Positions 22,001 through 35,500 of a stretch of DNA of 64,000 nucleotides are shown here, one piece after another. The position numbers and the translations under genes are program-made. The stretch covers positions 4,393,896-4,457,895 of the forward strand of contig JABAKD010000014.1 in the NCBI GenBank assembly GCA_012845835.1, in the 5' to 3' direction. How positions within the stretch are numbered: the first letter of the stretch is position 1; each line of letters starts with the position of its first letter. A model generated the notes under the pieces. That model was not told where the DNA came from and did not search any database. It saw only the letters and a list, made by a program, of their open reading frames with translations. Source of the stretch: Undaria pinnatifida (Eukaryota > Sar > Phaeophyceae > Laminariales > Alariaceae).

Positions 22001-25000
22001 TGTTCTGTGTTTGTAATGTATCTTAGATTTTTCGGTGATGTCTCGGTCATGCAATTGACGTGTTGGTGAAGTATCTGTGATTGATCGGGTACGTTTCTTT
22101 AATGTATCTGGGAATCACCTGTGGCGTATCTGTGATGTATCCACGATGTATCTGGGATGTTGTCTGCGATGCTCTCTGCGATAGCACTTGTCATGCTATC
22201 TGTCATGTTGTCTGTCATGTTTCTTTGATGTTTCTTGTGTCTTTGATATACCTGTTGTGGTCTATCCGTCCTAGGTTAAGAACACGGATGGTGCGAAGGA
22301 GGAGCTCAGGAGACTCCGAAGCACCACGGCCGCGCTGCAGCTGGAGCTGGTTTGGGAGCACTTTCACCTCGGAGGCGGAGGGTGAGTGGCAGGCCTGGGA
22401 GCTGGGTTGACTTCACGTAGTCACTACAAGTCGTAGCTTGGGCGGCGGGAGTTAAAGCCAGGCAGCTGATCTAACAGGTACCAAGTAGAATTTTTCAATA
22501 ACACCACACGTCCGGTCACGACCGACCCAGTCGAACGCAAAGACGCAGACTTATATGTCCGCAAAAAAATCCGCCCTCACCTACAACTGTAGTAGGCGTG
22601 ATACCCAGCCATCTAATAACTGGCCGGCGATTTGCTGTCAGCCAACTTACAGCCCCAGTGAGTGAGCGGGATTTAGATAAGGAACACGAAATTTACATGC
22701 TCCCATGTTTTTTTATCGGTGGGTATTTCTGTTATTCATGACACGGCGGCATACAGGTTTGAGGAAAATTGGCTTGGATTATATTGGGGTTCGATGTGAC
22801 CTTTTTTGGTGTGTGTGCCGTGGGTGGCCCGATTTAAGAGCGCCCAGGATAAGAGCATTCGGGACTTGAGAGTGGTCAAATTGGCATGTCCCGCCTTTTG
22901 CTAAAGTCTTCCTACTCCAGATAAGAACAATGTATAATGTATAGTTATGAGCGCTTGTTTCGGTTGTCACGGGCGCTCTTAAATCAGAGTACCCACTGTG
23001 TTGCAGTACAAGTGAAACGGTTGAGTTTCGAGGGCAATTCAGATATCAACAGTTCTCTTCCATCTTAATGGGTCTTTCTTTTTCTTCCTCCCCCCCCCCC
23101 CCCTGCCAAGAGAAGAAGTGAAGTGTGTAGCTAAACTTAATAATAGAAAAGCAGCAGGGGCAGATAAAATAGTGAATGAGTTCATAAAGTACGGGGGAGA
23201 AGGTATGCTTACCGCGATAGTTATGTTGTATATTTGGATATGGAAAAACGAGTACGCGCCTAAGAGGTGGAGAGAAGGAGTAGTAGTAAACTTGTTGGAG
23301 AAAGGAGATAAAGCTGACCCGGGGAACTACCGAGAGATAACGCTATTGAGCACCGTAAGATTTTGAACGATATAATGGGAACAATGTTGGAGGAGGACGA
23401 AACCATACGCGAAGGGCAAGCAGGATTTAGGCCGAACCGTAGTTGCGTAGACCATGTGTACACGTTAGATGATGTAATTAAAGGAAGGAAAGACACCGGA
23501 CTAACGCCGTACTTTTCTCTTCCTAGGTGTACAGAAGGCCTATGACACAATATGGAGGAATGGGTTTTGGAAAATATGTGGGGAATTGGGATCAGAGGAA
23601 AGGTGCGGAGAATGATGAAAATGATGATGGAATGTGCGTGAAATGCTGCGATGCTGGACGGGGAAATATCCAAATATGTCGATATTTTACAAGGAGTTGC
23701 ACAGGGATGTACACTATCACCCAATCTATTCAAGGTATATACTAATGACGTGATAGCAGCAGTCGAAGCAGCATAGCAAGGAGTCACGATGGGGGAAGAT
23801 ACGGTGTCGGGGTTGATGTTTGCGGATGATTTCGTGGGGATATCAGAAGCACCCGAAGGATTGCAGAAACAGATTGAGAAAGCACTAGAGTACACTAGGA
23901 AATGGAGGGTGCAGCGAACGTGAAAAAATGCATAGTAGTTTTATGTAACTAAGATAAGGTGAATCCGGTAAATTTCAAATGGAAGTGGGGAGAAGATGAA
24001 TTACCGATCGTAAACCAGTATACGTACCTTAGCGTCGATCTCTCAAAGGACTGCTCTTGGAATGCACACATAGCGAAAGTAAGAGGAAAGGGTAAATCAC
24101 AAGTAGGCAAGATGGATGCGATCCTAACAGACTAGCACCTTGACACTAGGATTACAATATGTATTCTAATTAATGCGATTGTATCGAAATCAATGGTTAA
24201 ATGACTAAGCCAGGGAACAAATGAGTACCCCCCCCTCCCACCCCCCTCCCCCCGCCGTTCCATTTTCCCCTCCACTTCCTCCCGCCCCCCCTTCCCCCTC
24301 TCCCCCGCCAGGCCCAACGGCCAGGCGGCACCGGAGAGTGGAAACCCCGAGGCAACAGGCGGGGAGGAGGAGCGGGGGCCGTGTCCGGAAGCTCAGGCGG
24401 AGGAGGTCCTGGGCCGGGAGGACGTGAAGGCGTACCTTAAGGCTGTGAAGGTGGACATATTAACAGATTTAATTTGTTTCCCACTAAGGTTTTTCTCCAT
24501 TCTTTTTTCAAGTAGTTTGGCCCCAAACCGGGGGGGTATTAGTGGTAAAGAGGTAAACCCTTTGGGAACTGCAACCGTTTTGTACTCTATTACCAAGTAG
24601 GTTTTTGCAGGGCTTTTTGTGGGTCGTTGACCCGGCCCGCGGATCAGGTCAGAACGACCAAAAAAATTCGCGGGTCGGGCCGGGTCGGATCTGGAGGTTT
24701 TCGAAAACGCACGGGTCGAGTTAGGAGGGTTTCGAATATCACGGGTCGGATCGGGTCATCCTGTCGGATCGGGTCATCCCGTCCTATCGGGTTATCCTGT
24801 CGGATCGGGTCATCCTGACCGGATCCGATCCGAACCGCGAGCAGAGTCGTTCTACGGTAGCCCCCCCAACTTTTTTCAGCGAAATCGACCGTTCTGGAAC
24901 CGGTTCCTGGCTGTATCTCTTGAAGTACGGTTGGATGCCACTTGCCATCCCAACGTCGTCGTTCGATAGGCCTTTGCAAACAAGAACTAAATTAAATGAT

Positions 25001-28000
25001 TTTTTCACAGCATCCTTCCTATTAATAGTGCCGAGTAGCTCCGTGAACCGTTCGTTAAAGGAAAGCGCTGGTCTTGGGGGGGGGGACTATGGTAGCATCA
25101 GTGAGCAGTGATCAGATCCGTGAAAAGCGCTGTTTTTTTGTGCCCAAAACAGTCTACTTTCAAGAATTTTTGTTTGTTTCCACGCTATTTTTTGTTAGTA
25201 ATGGGCGAAATGTGAGTGGGGTTTTTGCTGCGGATGTCTTGAAGTACGGGTCGGGCGCCACTTGCCATCCCGACGTCGTCGTTCGATAGTCCTATGCAAA
25301 AAAGAAATTAAATAAATACATTTTCACAGTATCCTTCCTCGTGCCGAGTAGCTCCGTGAAACGTTCGTTTAAGAATATCGCTGGTCTTGGGGGAGGGGGC
25401 TATCGTAGCGTCAGTGAGCAGTGATCAGTTCCGTGAAAAGCCCTGTTTTTTTTGTGCCGAAAACCGTCTACTTTACGAATTTCTGTTTGTTGCCACGCTA
25501 TTGTTTGTTTGTAGCATGTACGCGAGATGTGGGTAAAGCTTTTGAAGGGCTTAACTGCTGTGTATGGAGTTGTTGGAGTGGAGGGATGGCATGGGAGGCG
25601 GATGGGAGGGGTTGGAGGAGAGAGCGAAGAAGGCGCATGCAAGCCCCCCCCCCCTCAGTTGCTCTCTCGGCACCGCGCGGCACCGCAACGTACCAAACCA
25701 ACCCAACAAAGCCAACCCGAACGAACCCAACCTAGCTTCTCCAACAAAAGCACCAAGGCATTATCCTTCGCACACGATGCCCCTCCTCCCCTCTCCCCGT
25801 AACCCCTCCAGGCGAGGGTAGCGGATCTCGTCCGCAAGCGACAGGTCGGTGGCGGCCCTCTCCTCCTCGGCTCTAGCCTAGCCACAGACCCCGACAACAG
25901 CGCTTCACCTGCGACTACCACCGCGGGTGCCGGGAGAGGTGGGGGTAGTGGTCCTATTGCCGGCGGTGCTGGCGCTGGTAAGCGGGTACTGTGCGACAGC
26001 AAGGGGAGCGAGGGAATTCCGGATGTGGAGAGAGCTGTTGGAGGGGAGGGGGCGATTGGGGCTGTGGAGGGGAATGTGCCGGAGGCATATGGAAAGGATG
26101 AGGTGGGTGAGGGAGGGGTCCGGGGTGGGGGGGGTAGGGGGGGTAGGCGGGTACTGCGCGACGTCAGGATGAGCGGGGGAGTTTCAGATGGAGAGGAGCA
26201 GCTATGTGGGGAGGGAGTTGTGGGAGGGGTGAAGGTGGTTGGGACTAGGGGTGGGGGGGACTAGTGTGTGCTTCAGGCGGTTAGAGAAGATGAAGTGGGT
26301 GGGTGGAGTCGTGTTGGGAGGGGGGGGGGTGTAGAGGGGGTAGGTTGGTACTGTGTGACAACAAGGGGAGCATGGGAGTTCCAGGTGGGGAGGGGAGACC
26401 TCGTGGGCAGGGGGTTGCAGAAGGGGAGGAGAATGGGGAGGAGAAGGGGCCGTGGGGACTGGGAGGGGGGGGAGACGTGTGTGCCGGAAGCGGGTAGGTA
26501 GGATGAAGTGGGTGGGGTGGGGGGTGGGGTAGGGAGTGCAGAGGGGGGCTAGGTGGGTACTGTGTGACTGCAAGGGAAGCGTGGGATTTCCAGATAAAGA
26601 GGGGAGACTTTTGGGGGACGGGGTTCTGGGAGGGGAGGGGGTGGTAGGGGCTTGGGACGGGGGGTGGGATGGGTGGAGTTATGGGTGGGGTGGTTGACGC
26701 TGCAGCGGGTTTGGTGGGACAGCTGGATAATTATTGACGGGGCTGGATTAGTGTTTTTCTTTAACGGCTGGTGTGGTGGGGAGGCGGGAGGGGGGGGTCG
26801 GCGATGGTGGTGGCAGTGGTCGTTGTAGTGTTTCTCGTTCTGTGTTTGTTTTTGTTGTCGTTGTTGGCGTGTGAGTTGACACAGTTGCTGTTGGTACTCG
26901 CACATTCACGTTTCGGCACATCTGATTATCCTAGAAAATGCTGGAATTTATGGAAATTTGAGATGGCACTCGAAGTACCGCTCGCAGGATAGCTTGGCCC
27001 AGGAGCGTTAAAAACTGTCCGCTGCTTCACAGCAGACCCATATTGTGTCTGTTACATGCTGCGATAGAGACTTTGCCTATTAGTAGAACTCTTCTGAGGC
27101 TCTTCGCCTTAAGAGGTCTCTACTTCTCACGCCAACGCCGGCTTTGGACACGTTCTGCGATCCAGGTAGCGATTTGTTGGCTAAAATTTTTACCTGAGTT
27201 TGAGGCAGGCTTCTTAACTTGAAATCGTCGAAATGTACGATGCCTTGTTTTGTTTTGGTAATTTCTTTTTGTTTGTATACCTAGGCCAGATTTTTTTTGC
27301 TGTTCTGTAGGGCTTGCAGTTTCGGTTTATCTAAATAGAAAAGTTTTTTCGATGAGGTATGGAGTTCCCTACCGCAGTATATGTCTTAGCTCATTTCCCA
27401 CTCCTAAAAATGTCCTAGTCTAACTCCAAGTGATGCGTGCTACGATAGAGGTGCATACGCCACTTTTTTTCTTATACTACCCCTCAATTTGGGAGCTTAA
27501 GACCCCTCCCAAAAACTGATTGGGAGAGAAACAAAACTGCTACCGGATGAAAAATCCCATGGGGCCTATAATAGGTACACAACGGGAATCATGCACAAAA
27601 AATAGCCTATCTATGTATATATATATATTTATTTTTCCGACGATTTTGGGGTTAAGGAGCCCCGTCATTCACATAACATTTTCGCCAAAAAAAGGTATAC
27701 CTGTATCGTAGCACGCGTCATGTGTCTTGTTCCCATGTCGGGATGGCGGTGCTTGAAGGGTTGAGGAAGGAATTGTCAGTGCGACCTGCGTTTAACAATC
27801 TTCAAGGCCTACTTATGTAACAAAGAATGATATTCATCAAACGAAAAAATGTACCCCAACGGGATTGGATCTATCCTCAATTCAAGAGCCCTGTGAAGCT
27901 TTCTTTTTTCGGGCCACAAGTTCTGCGTATCTCTTATCTCAGGACGCGTCGTTTCTTAGCGTGGCGGTCGGTTTTGATTTTGTCAAGGGCTACGTTTCGC

Positions 28001-29518
28001 GCGTTTTGTTTCCCGCGTCCCTGCCCGTTTCCATTTCGTTGTTTCAGCTGGAGCACGATCCCGAGGAGGAGCTGGCGGTTCTGGACCAACTGATTGAGTG
28101 GCAGCGACAGACGGCAGAGTACGGAGACGCGGCCAAGTGAGTCCTAATTCGAGCCATTTTCCGAACTGGACACACCTCTCTTGGGGACGTTCTATTTGGA
28201 AATGGAGTATGATCGTTGTGGCAGCAGTTAAAGAGTTCAACGAGCTCTACTTTGCCCCCCCCCCCCCCCCCCCCCCCCCCCTCCCGGTGTAGATTCCTGG
28301 TTCTAAAACGCTGACCCTGACCCGTGCTCTTGTTTTTTTTCCCAAAAAATAGACCACCAGTTGAGGTTAACCCCCCCCCCCCTTGTTTTTCGCTGGAAAC
28401 TCTTGTAGAGACCCCTTGCAAACGCGCCTGGAAGGAAGCCCAATGCAAAAACCCATTTTATATTTGGAAACGTCTTCAGATGACAGTGTTTGTTTTTTCT
28501 TTTGCGGGAACAGGGAGGAAGAGAAGCGGCTGGAGGAAACGGACTCTCAGATCAGGGAGAAGGAATCGATGCTCCTGAAGGTTCGCGAGACGCTCCAGGG
28601 CTACCACCACATGAGGTAAGCAGAGATGCCAAGCGACTGCTGTGTGTTTGTGTTTTTTTTATCCCTCGGCGTCACCATACGTATTAGGTGCGCTGAAATT
28701 CGATATGCAGTTTGGGTCCCCCGTACGGCGGAGGTGTGCGACAGCAATACGACCGCCTTGTTGGGGGAAGCCTTCTTATTCACTCTAGTTTATAAGTGCT
28801 ATGCCCCAGTACTATGAGCGCCAAGCGGTTTGACCGCCATATATCGGTATACCGCCTTACTCAGACCGCCTTACTTAATAGGATACCGCCTTACTCAGAC
28901 CGCCTTATATCGGGATACCGCCTTACTTAGACCGCCTTTTATCGGGATACCGCTATACTTAGACCGCCTTATATCGGGATACCGCCTTACTCAGACCGCC
29001 TTATATCGGGATACCGCCTTACTCAGACTGCCTTACTTATTGGGGGACCCCTACTTCGTCCTGGTACCTATTTGTTTGTTGGTACGCTTGTTTATTTCTT
29101 CAGGTGGGCGTTTTCTGATTTTGGTTCCTGCTTGCTTGTGGCTCTTACGCAGATTTTAGGAGTATGCTCACCCCCCCCCCCCTCCCCCCCTTCCCCTCCT
29201 AATTTTTTGTTGTGGCGATTTTGTTCGTTTCGTTGTGTGTGTCTTTTTTTTTTTTTTTTGGGGGGGGGGGGGTTGTGCAGGGAGCGGTTTGACGCGCTGG
29301 TGGGCAAGATTGGCGACCTCGAGAAGGAAAAGCTGACGCTTATCGACACCATGAAGAACGCTAGCACCCCCAACGGCTCATCGAAGGATGGTGGCAAGGG
29401 GGGAGGCAAGGGTGCCACCGCTGACGCTCTCCGAGAACGCCTTAAGGTGGGACGCATACTGAGGTAGCAGGGGTTCACTTATTTGTCTCCTGGGGCTCCT
29501 TGTTGAAAGAGCTCTTTC

Positions 29519-29564
<46 letters not shown>

Positions 29565-32500
29565 GCTCAATCCCATCTATTTCCTTCGCGCTTTTCTTTC
29601 TCCTTTTCCGTCCCTAGGCGTGACTCACATCCGCAGTCACTAAGCAGGCTCTTGCCCCCCCTCCCCACTTCTACTGTACGCGCCTTCGTTTTTGCTAGAA
29701 TAGCTGAGCACTTTTTTTCGTCGTCGACTCGCGACGAATTACTCTATATCCTGCTCCAACCCACAAGTTGGGAAATAGGACATGCCAATCCGGTGGACAA
29801 TCCGATGGCCTAGGTACTACCGGACAGCACCTATTTGTATTTTCGGTGTGAAAAAAACATGACTGCACACCATGTGTCGGCTTGATTGAGGCCTCCCTTT
29901 CGGCCCGCTGATCATTTTGGAAAAATGCCTGCGAAACACGCGGCGGATCCACGGGACCGCCGTGCCGACCTCGAGCCCCCCAAAGGGTTGGGGTTAGGGC
30001 TAGGGTTAGGCTTGGGGTTGGGGTTGGGGTCGGGTTTGGTCTGGGCCGACGTGCAAAATACAATCGACTAAGTCGGTGTGGCGTCTTTTTTTTGGACACC
30101 CATTTTGCAAATAGGGGTTGCCGTACTAGGTATACAGCGAATAATATTGTAAAACAGGAAGTACATTCCGTCGAATTTGAGGTTTCGAGACCCCGTCATA
30201 TTCACATTTTTTTTTTTGCCGATAATAGTTACCCCTGTCGTAGGGCACGTCGTGGGAGAGTGGTAGTTGCGACTACGAGGACGTTTGGGATTTGTCCCTG
30301 GGTTTCCGGCCATGCGTTCTCCTCAACAAAAATATCGCTTGATATATCTGGTTTTGTTCAGATTATTGAAGGGGGAAGGCAAGCGTGCCACCGCTGACGC
30401 TCTCCGAGAACGTCTTAAGGTGGGAGAGTGGGAATCACGACTACGGGGTCATTTAACGACCTTCCCCGGGTTTCGAGCCATGCGTTAAATACCTTGTTTT
30501 TGGTGAATTATTGAAGGGCGGAGGCAAGAATGCCACCACTGACGCTCTCCGCAAATGCCGTAAGGTGGGAAGTGGTGAGTCACGACTACATGGGTAGATT
30601 ATGGAGCCATCCCCGGGTTTCAGGTCTTGCGTTTTCCAATGGATACATGTAACTTCATAGGTTGATTTGTTTGGAATATGGTAAGGGGGAGGTAAGGACG
30701 CCGTGGAAGCTCTCCGGCAACGCCTTTACAACTGAATATACGTATTTGGGGACAAGTTACTTGGATTTAAGTATTGGGAAGGGTTTGGGGCTCCAAAGGG
30801 GTTGCATGTAGATGGGTGTTAGGCATGACTACGTACAGGCGAGGTTTAAATGATGCCTAGGGGGAAATTTAGGAGCCATCCCCGGGTTATAGGCTTTGCG
30901 TTCTTCGCCGGAGAAATCTAACTCACAAACTTGATTTGCATGGAATATGGTAGGGGGAGCAAGGGTGCCACAGCGGAAGCTCTCCAAGAACACTTTCACA
31001 ACCGGAAACCCGTTTTTGGGGATGAATTAGTTGGATGTATTATAGGCAAGGGCTTTGGTGTTCTGAAGGGGTTGAAGGTAGATGTGTGTCAGTTGGGAGC
31101 CATCCCGGGTTGCAGGGCTTGCCTTTCTCCATTGGAGAATTGAAAATACAACGTTGATTGTTTTCGACTGTTCCAATATTAGCGCCTTGCCCGCTGACGC
31201 CCTCTGAGACCGCTTCAGGGTGAATTGGTGGGTGGATGGGGTAGGATCGGGGGCCCCGCCGGAGATATATATTTTCATTTTTTAATATATATATACCAGG
31301 TATAGCTTTTGTGTACCAGGTATTGTGATGGGGTAGTGTAATGAGCCAGAAGCCGGAAACAGTACGTGCTCGTGTTGTGTTCTCGCGTCGACCATGTTTT
31401 GGTTGGAACTGTTCTATTCATAGTTGTTTTTGAAACGCGTTTAGTCGCGACTGACTTCCTTTAGCCATGTGGTATCGCGCTGACGTTTTTCAGACTGCTT
31501 GCATTGATAGTGCTTGGTTTGAATCTTCATGGTTTTCAAACCGGATTAATATTCGTACCAGGTAAATAATCGCAGTGTTTCACTGCTTCAAACTGCGTTG
31601 CTTCGATCTGATTTGCCTTCAATCGATTGAATATATAATCCGCCGTATTTAAAGCTGTACCATTTTTGACCGCTTAGCGGTACTTGCTCGCGTCAATCGT
31701 AATCTTCCTTTGCCGCCGCCGCTAGTACCGAGCCCCCCGCGATTTTGTCGAAACGCGCGATTAATTTGATGTTGGCAGGGAGTGGAGAGCCAGCTGGCGT
31801 CCCTCGGCGCGCAGAAGAAGAAGCAGGAACGGGCGGTGATGCTCCTTCAGCGGGAGTCGAAGAAGTGCGAGGACCTGCAGGAGGGTCTGGGCCAGCTCAA
31901 GAGGCAGAAGGTGCGCTGTCCCCGGAGTTTCCAGTTTTCGGGGGCGTGTGTTTTAGGGGGGTTCATTTTCAAAAGGGCTCCCGTCTTTTTTTTTTCACCG
32001 TCTGCCGTGATGGCCTTCTATTTGCTTGATGCGATTGGCTTTATTTGCGTTGCCTGCGTGCTGTAGCATACCTCGTATAAAATTGGCGTGCTTTTTGTGA
32101 TCTGCCACTGTTATTAATGGCGTCTTCGTGATTTGCTTGATTTGCGGGAGTTCCCCGACCATCGGATTTCCCAATAAGAAATCACTTCTTACCGTTTGAG
32201 GCACACGCACAAACGCCATTGCCCAGCGACAGCGACAGCAAACAATTTTGCTGGGGTGGGGTGGGGTGGGGTGGGCTGGGATGGGATGGGGTGGGGTGGG
32301 TTGGGGTGGGGTGGGTTGGGTTGGGTTGGGGTGGGATTTACCTGCTTTCCCCGAACGCACACACAGTTGCCGACAGTTACAAATGTCCATCGGCCCGCAT
32401 TCTTGCCGAGAGCTCTAGTATCATGTACCAGGTACTGCATATGATCTACATTACTATTAAAAAATCGATCTACTTTATTCAAATAGCATGTGTGTTATTG

Positions 32501-35500
32501 GCTTCCATTTTTGAAACGATATTTGTCAAGCGTCTGCGTCACCGCGTCCTCTTCGCGTCCTCTTCCTGCATGTGGTTATTGCTGGAACTGTTTTGATTTT
32601 TTTTTTTAGGTGGTGCTGCAGAAGCGGCAGCAGGAGGCGGCTAAGCGACACAGGGAGTACGAGCAGAAAATGTCCAGGGAGATTCAGGTGTGCATTGCAG
32701 TATTACTATTTATTTATAGGGTCTTGGGTATGATGTGAGTTGGCTGTGCTAATGTTACTCGTGAATCGCGGACTAGGTACTCTATAAGTTGGCTGTGTAT
32801 TTTGCTGCGTTAGTTTCGTGTGTTCCTTTTTTTGTACAGGTCTGCGCTTTTGTGCCTGAATACCTGGTAGTGCGTTTTGCAGTGATACACAGCAGTCTTT
32901 GAAATCTCTAACCATTTTTTGCCACAGTGAGGTCATGAGGGGTCACTTCGACCGGTATTTTTTATGAGTTAGCAGTAGGGTTAGGGTTCGTCAGGCATGG
33001 TTGAAAAAACACGATAGTGTAGGACACCCGCGTGTTGTGACTCGCGATATTTGTTTTTGTGATGAAATACTAGTAAGTCTGTTGGTTGGCATGCTGGGCC
33101 ACCCAGTCGTTAGCGATCAGGTATTCGTCAAGTCTAACCAACTTCCAGCCCTATTATTAATAGAGTGCTTGCGATGTGTGCCGACGTTGGTTGGATAGGA
33201 TTTGGGTAAAAAAACATGTAAGGATAGTGTGGAAACCGTCGAACGTTCCGATCCAAGCCCAACCTAACCCACGAAAAATCATAGAAAAATCGGTCAAGAA
33301 ATTCGTTTTCCTACCATTTTTTTTCCCAACATCTTTTTTTGGTGGGTTGTAGTCGGTCTTCCACTAAAACGTACACAGGTGTCAATACTGCTGTTGTTTG
33401 CTTTTTCCAACCCTACATAATTTGAAAATCGCAAACACGGTAGCTGGTATTATATATATACTTGAAGCCTTGGGGTGGTTTGTTCACTCGATCCTCCTCT
33501 TACTCGTCTCAGGCGATGCGTAAGAAGAGTAACAAAGACCTCCGACACATGAGCAAGATGGAACTGGAGGTCCGCAGACAGAAGGCCGCTACAGCTCGGA
33601 AGACCACCCAGGTGCGATGCAAAATGCCCGAGAGATGCTTCAACATCGCTCCTTGCGCACTTTAACGCGCGGAGCTTTTCGTGCTTGTTTTTCTTCCTTG
33701 AAAGGATCGTGTTAGTTTGCATCTCGCTCAGCATCATGTTTGCAACCGCGGTTGTACTCGTGCTCGCTGGTTGGGCATTCGATGAGCACGGGCTAGGACC
33801 ACCACCACCTGGCGCTGTCATTAGTCCATCAGCTAGCAGGCGCTAATTATCCCTAACTGGAGCATCTTATGTGCGAATTTTCGTCGGTGGTCGTACAACA
33901 AGGCTACAGCTAGCTCGAACGTGGCCAGTTTTTTTTTTGGCGCGGTTTTAACTAGAGGTTCGCATGTGCTGGTTTTTAGTTGCTGCTGTAACGTTTCGGC
34001 GTGTAGCTTCATTCGTACGCATTGTGGGATCGATGAGGCCTCGCTGCTGCGACCAGCCCGATAATGTCTCGCACCTGCTACAAGTGCCAACAGGGGGAGG
34101 AGGCTTGCGCGGAACAAAAAGGACGCCCTGATCGCGTCCATCTTTTCTGGTTGTAGGATTACTCGTGAGCAGTTCTTGTGTTCTTCCCGTGTTGTAAGCC
34201 TACGTAAGTAGCACACCTGATACCAGGTACTTGGTAGGCTAGCTGGATGTGCGCATTTCGTGTCCGAGGGGTGGTGCTATCAAGTATGATAACCAATGCT
34301 GCTTGTAAACGGTACATTCATGTCCCTCTTCACATACACACCTTGCCACAGACGGCGAAACAGGACGGGGATACGATAAGCAAGCAGTTTATATGAAATA
34401 TACGGAAGAAGCGTAATGAGCGCCCAAATGTTGGAGGTGTCTCTATTAGGAGTAGGAACAGTGCTCCGTCTTGAAAGGGATGCGTGGTCAATGGTCAAAG
34501 GACTAAGGCAAGCAACAGATGAGTACCCCCCCCCCCCCTCCCCCTTGCCCCTGCTTGCTCCCTCCCCCCCCCCCCCCTCCCTGGTTGGTGAAACCCCGAC
34601 GTGCTCCGTTCTGGCGTAGTAGGGATGCGAGGGTCCATGGTCATATTCAGACGACTACGGCAATGCATAAACTGAGTACTCCCCCCCACCCCCCCCTCTC
34701 CCTCCCTCCCGATACCTGTAGGTCGGGCGCATCGGTGACAAGCTGAAGAAAACGGAGGAGCACCTCCTGCGCTTGTTGGCGCTAAGGAAGCAACAGGGCG
34801 CGGCTGATCGTGCTAGAACGCGAGCTGGTACCCGTAGGGGTGCGGTGGCGGCGGCGGCGAGCAAGGCTGGAGTTGCTGGTGGTGGCGGTGGCGGTGGTGG
34901 AGGCGGGAGCGGGAGTGGGAGCGGGACTGGCGGTAAGGCGGGTGAAGTCTGGTTTTGAGGTGGAGGGGGTTGTTTGGGTTGGGTTTAATTGGATTGGACT
35001 GGATTGGATTGTTTTTTCTTTGTTTGGATGGGGTGGGTCGGGTTGGGATGGGTTTTGTTTTGGATTGGGTTTGGGTTGGGATAGTTTTGGTTGGGTTTTT
35101 GGGGTGATGGTGGCGGTAGCGGGCAAGCTTAGAGCTGCTAGCACCGGCGACGGCGATGGTGGAAGCATGACGGGAAGGGTGGGGGTTTGGGATCTGGGGG
35201 GGGGGCTTGGTTTAGTTTAGTTGGTCTAGTTTCTTTCTGTTTAATTGGGTTCGTCTGGAGTTTGTAGTGCTGGCGGTAGTGTGTGTGGGACGGGAGTTGA
35301 GGCGGGCGAAACAGGAGGCAATTTTGGTTTGGGTTTTGTTTAGCTTGGCCTGGATTGATTAGGTTTGATTTTGGTTCGGTTTGCTTTGCGCTGTGTTGGT
35401 GAATTGGGCTCGGTTGGCCTGGTGCGGCAGTGGCGGCAGCGAATATAACCGGGGTTGGCAGTGCTGGCGGTGGCGGGAGTGAAACAGGAGGTCGGACGGT

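Noticed and set aside
29985..30040. Telomere or chromosome end
   Set aside because: Only a few degenerate TTAGGG-like units inside an intron between two coding exons.
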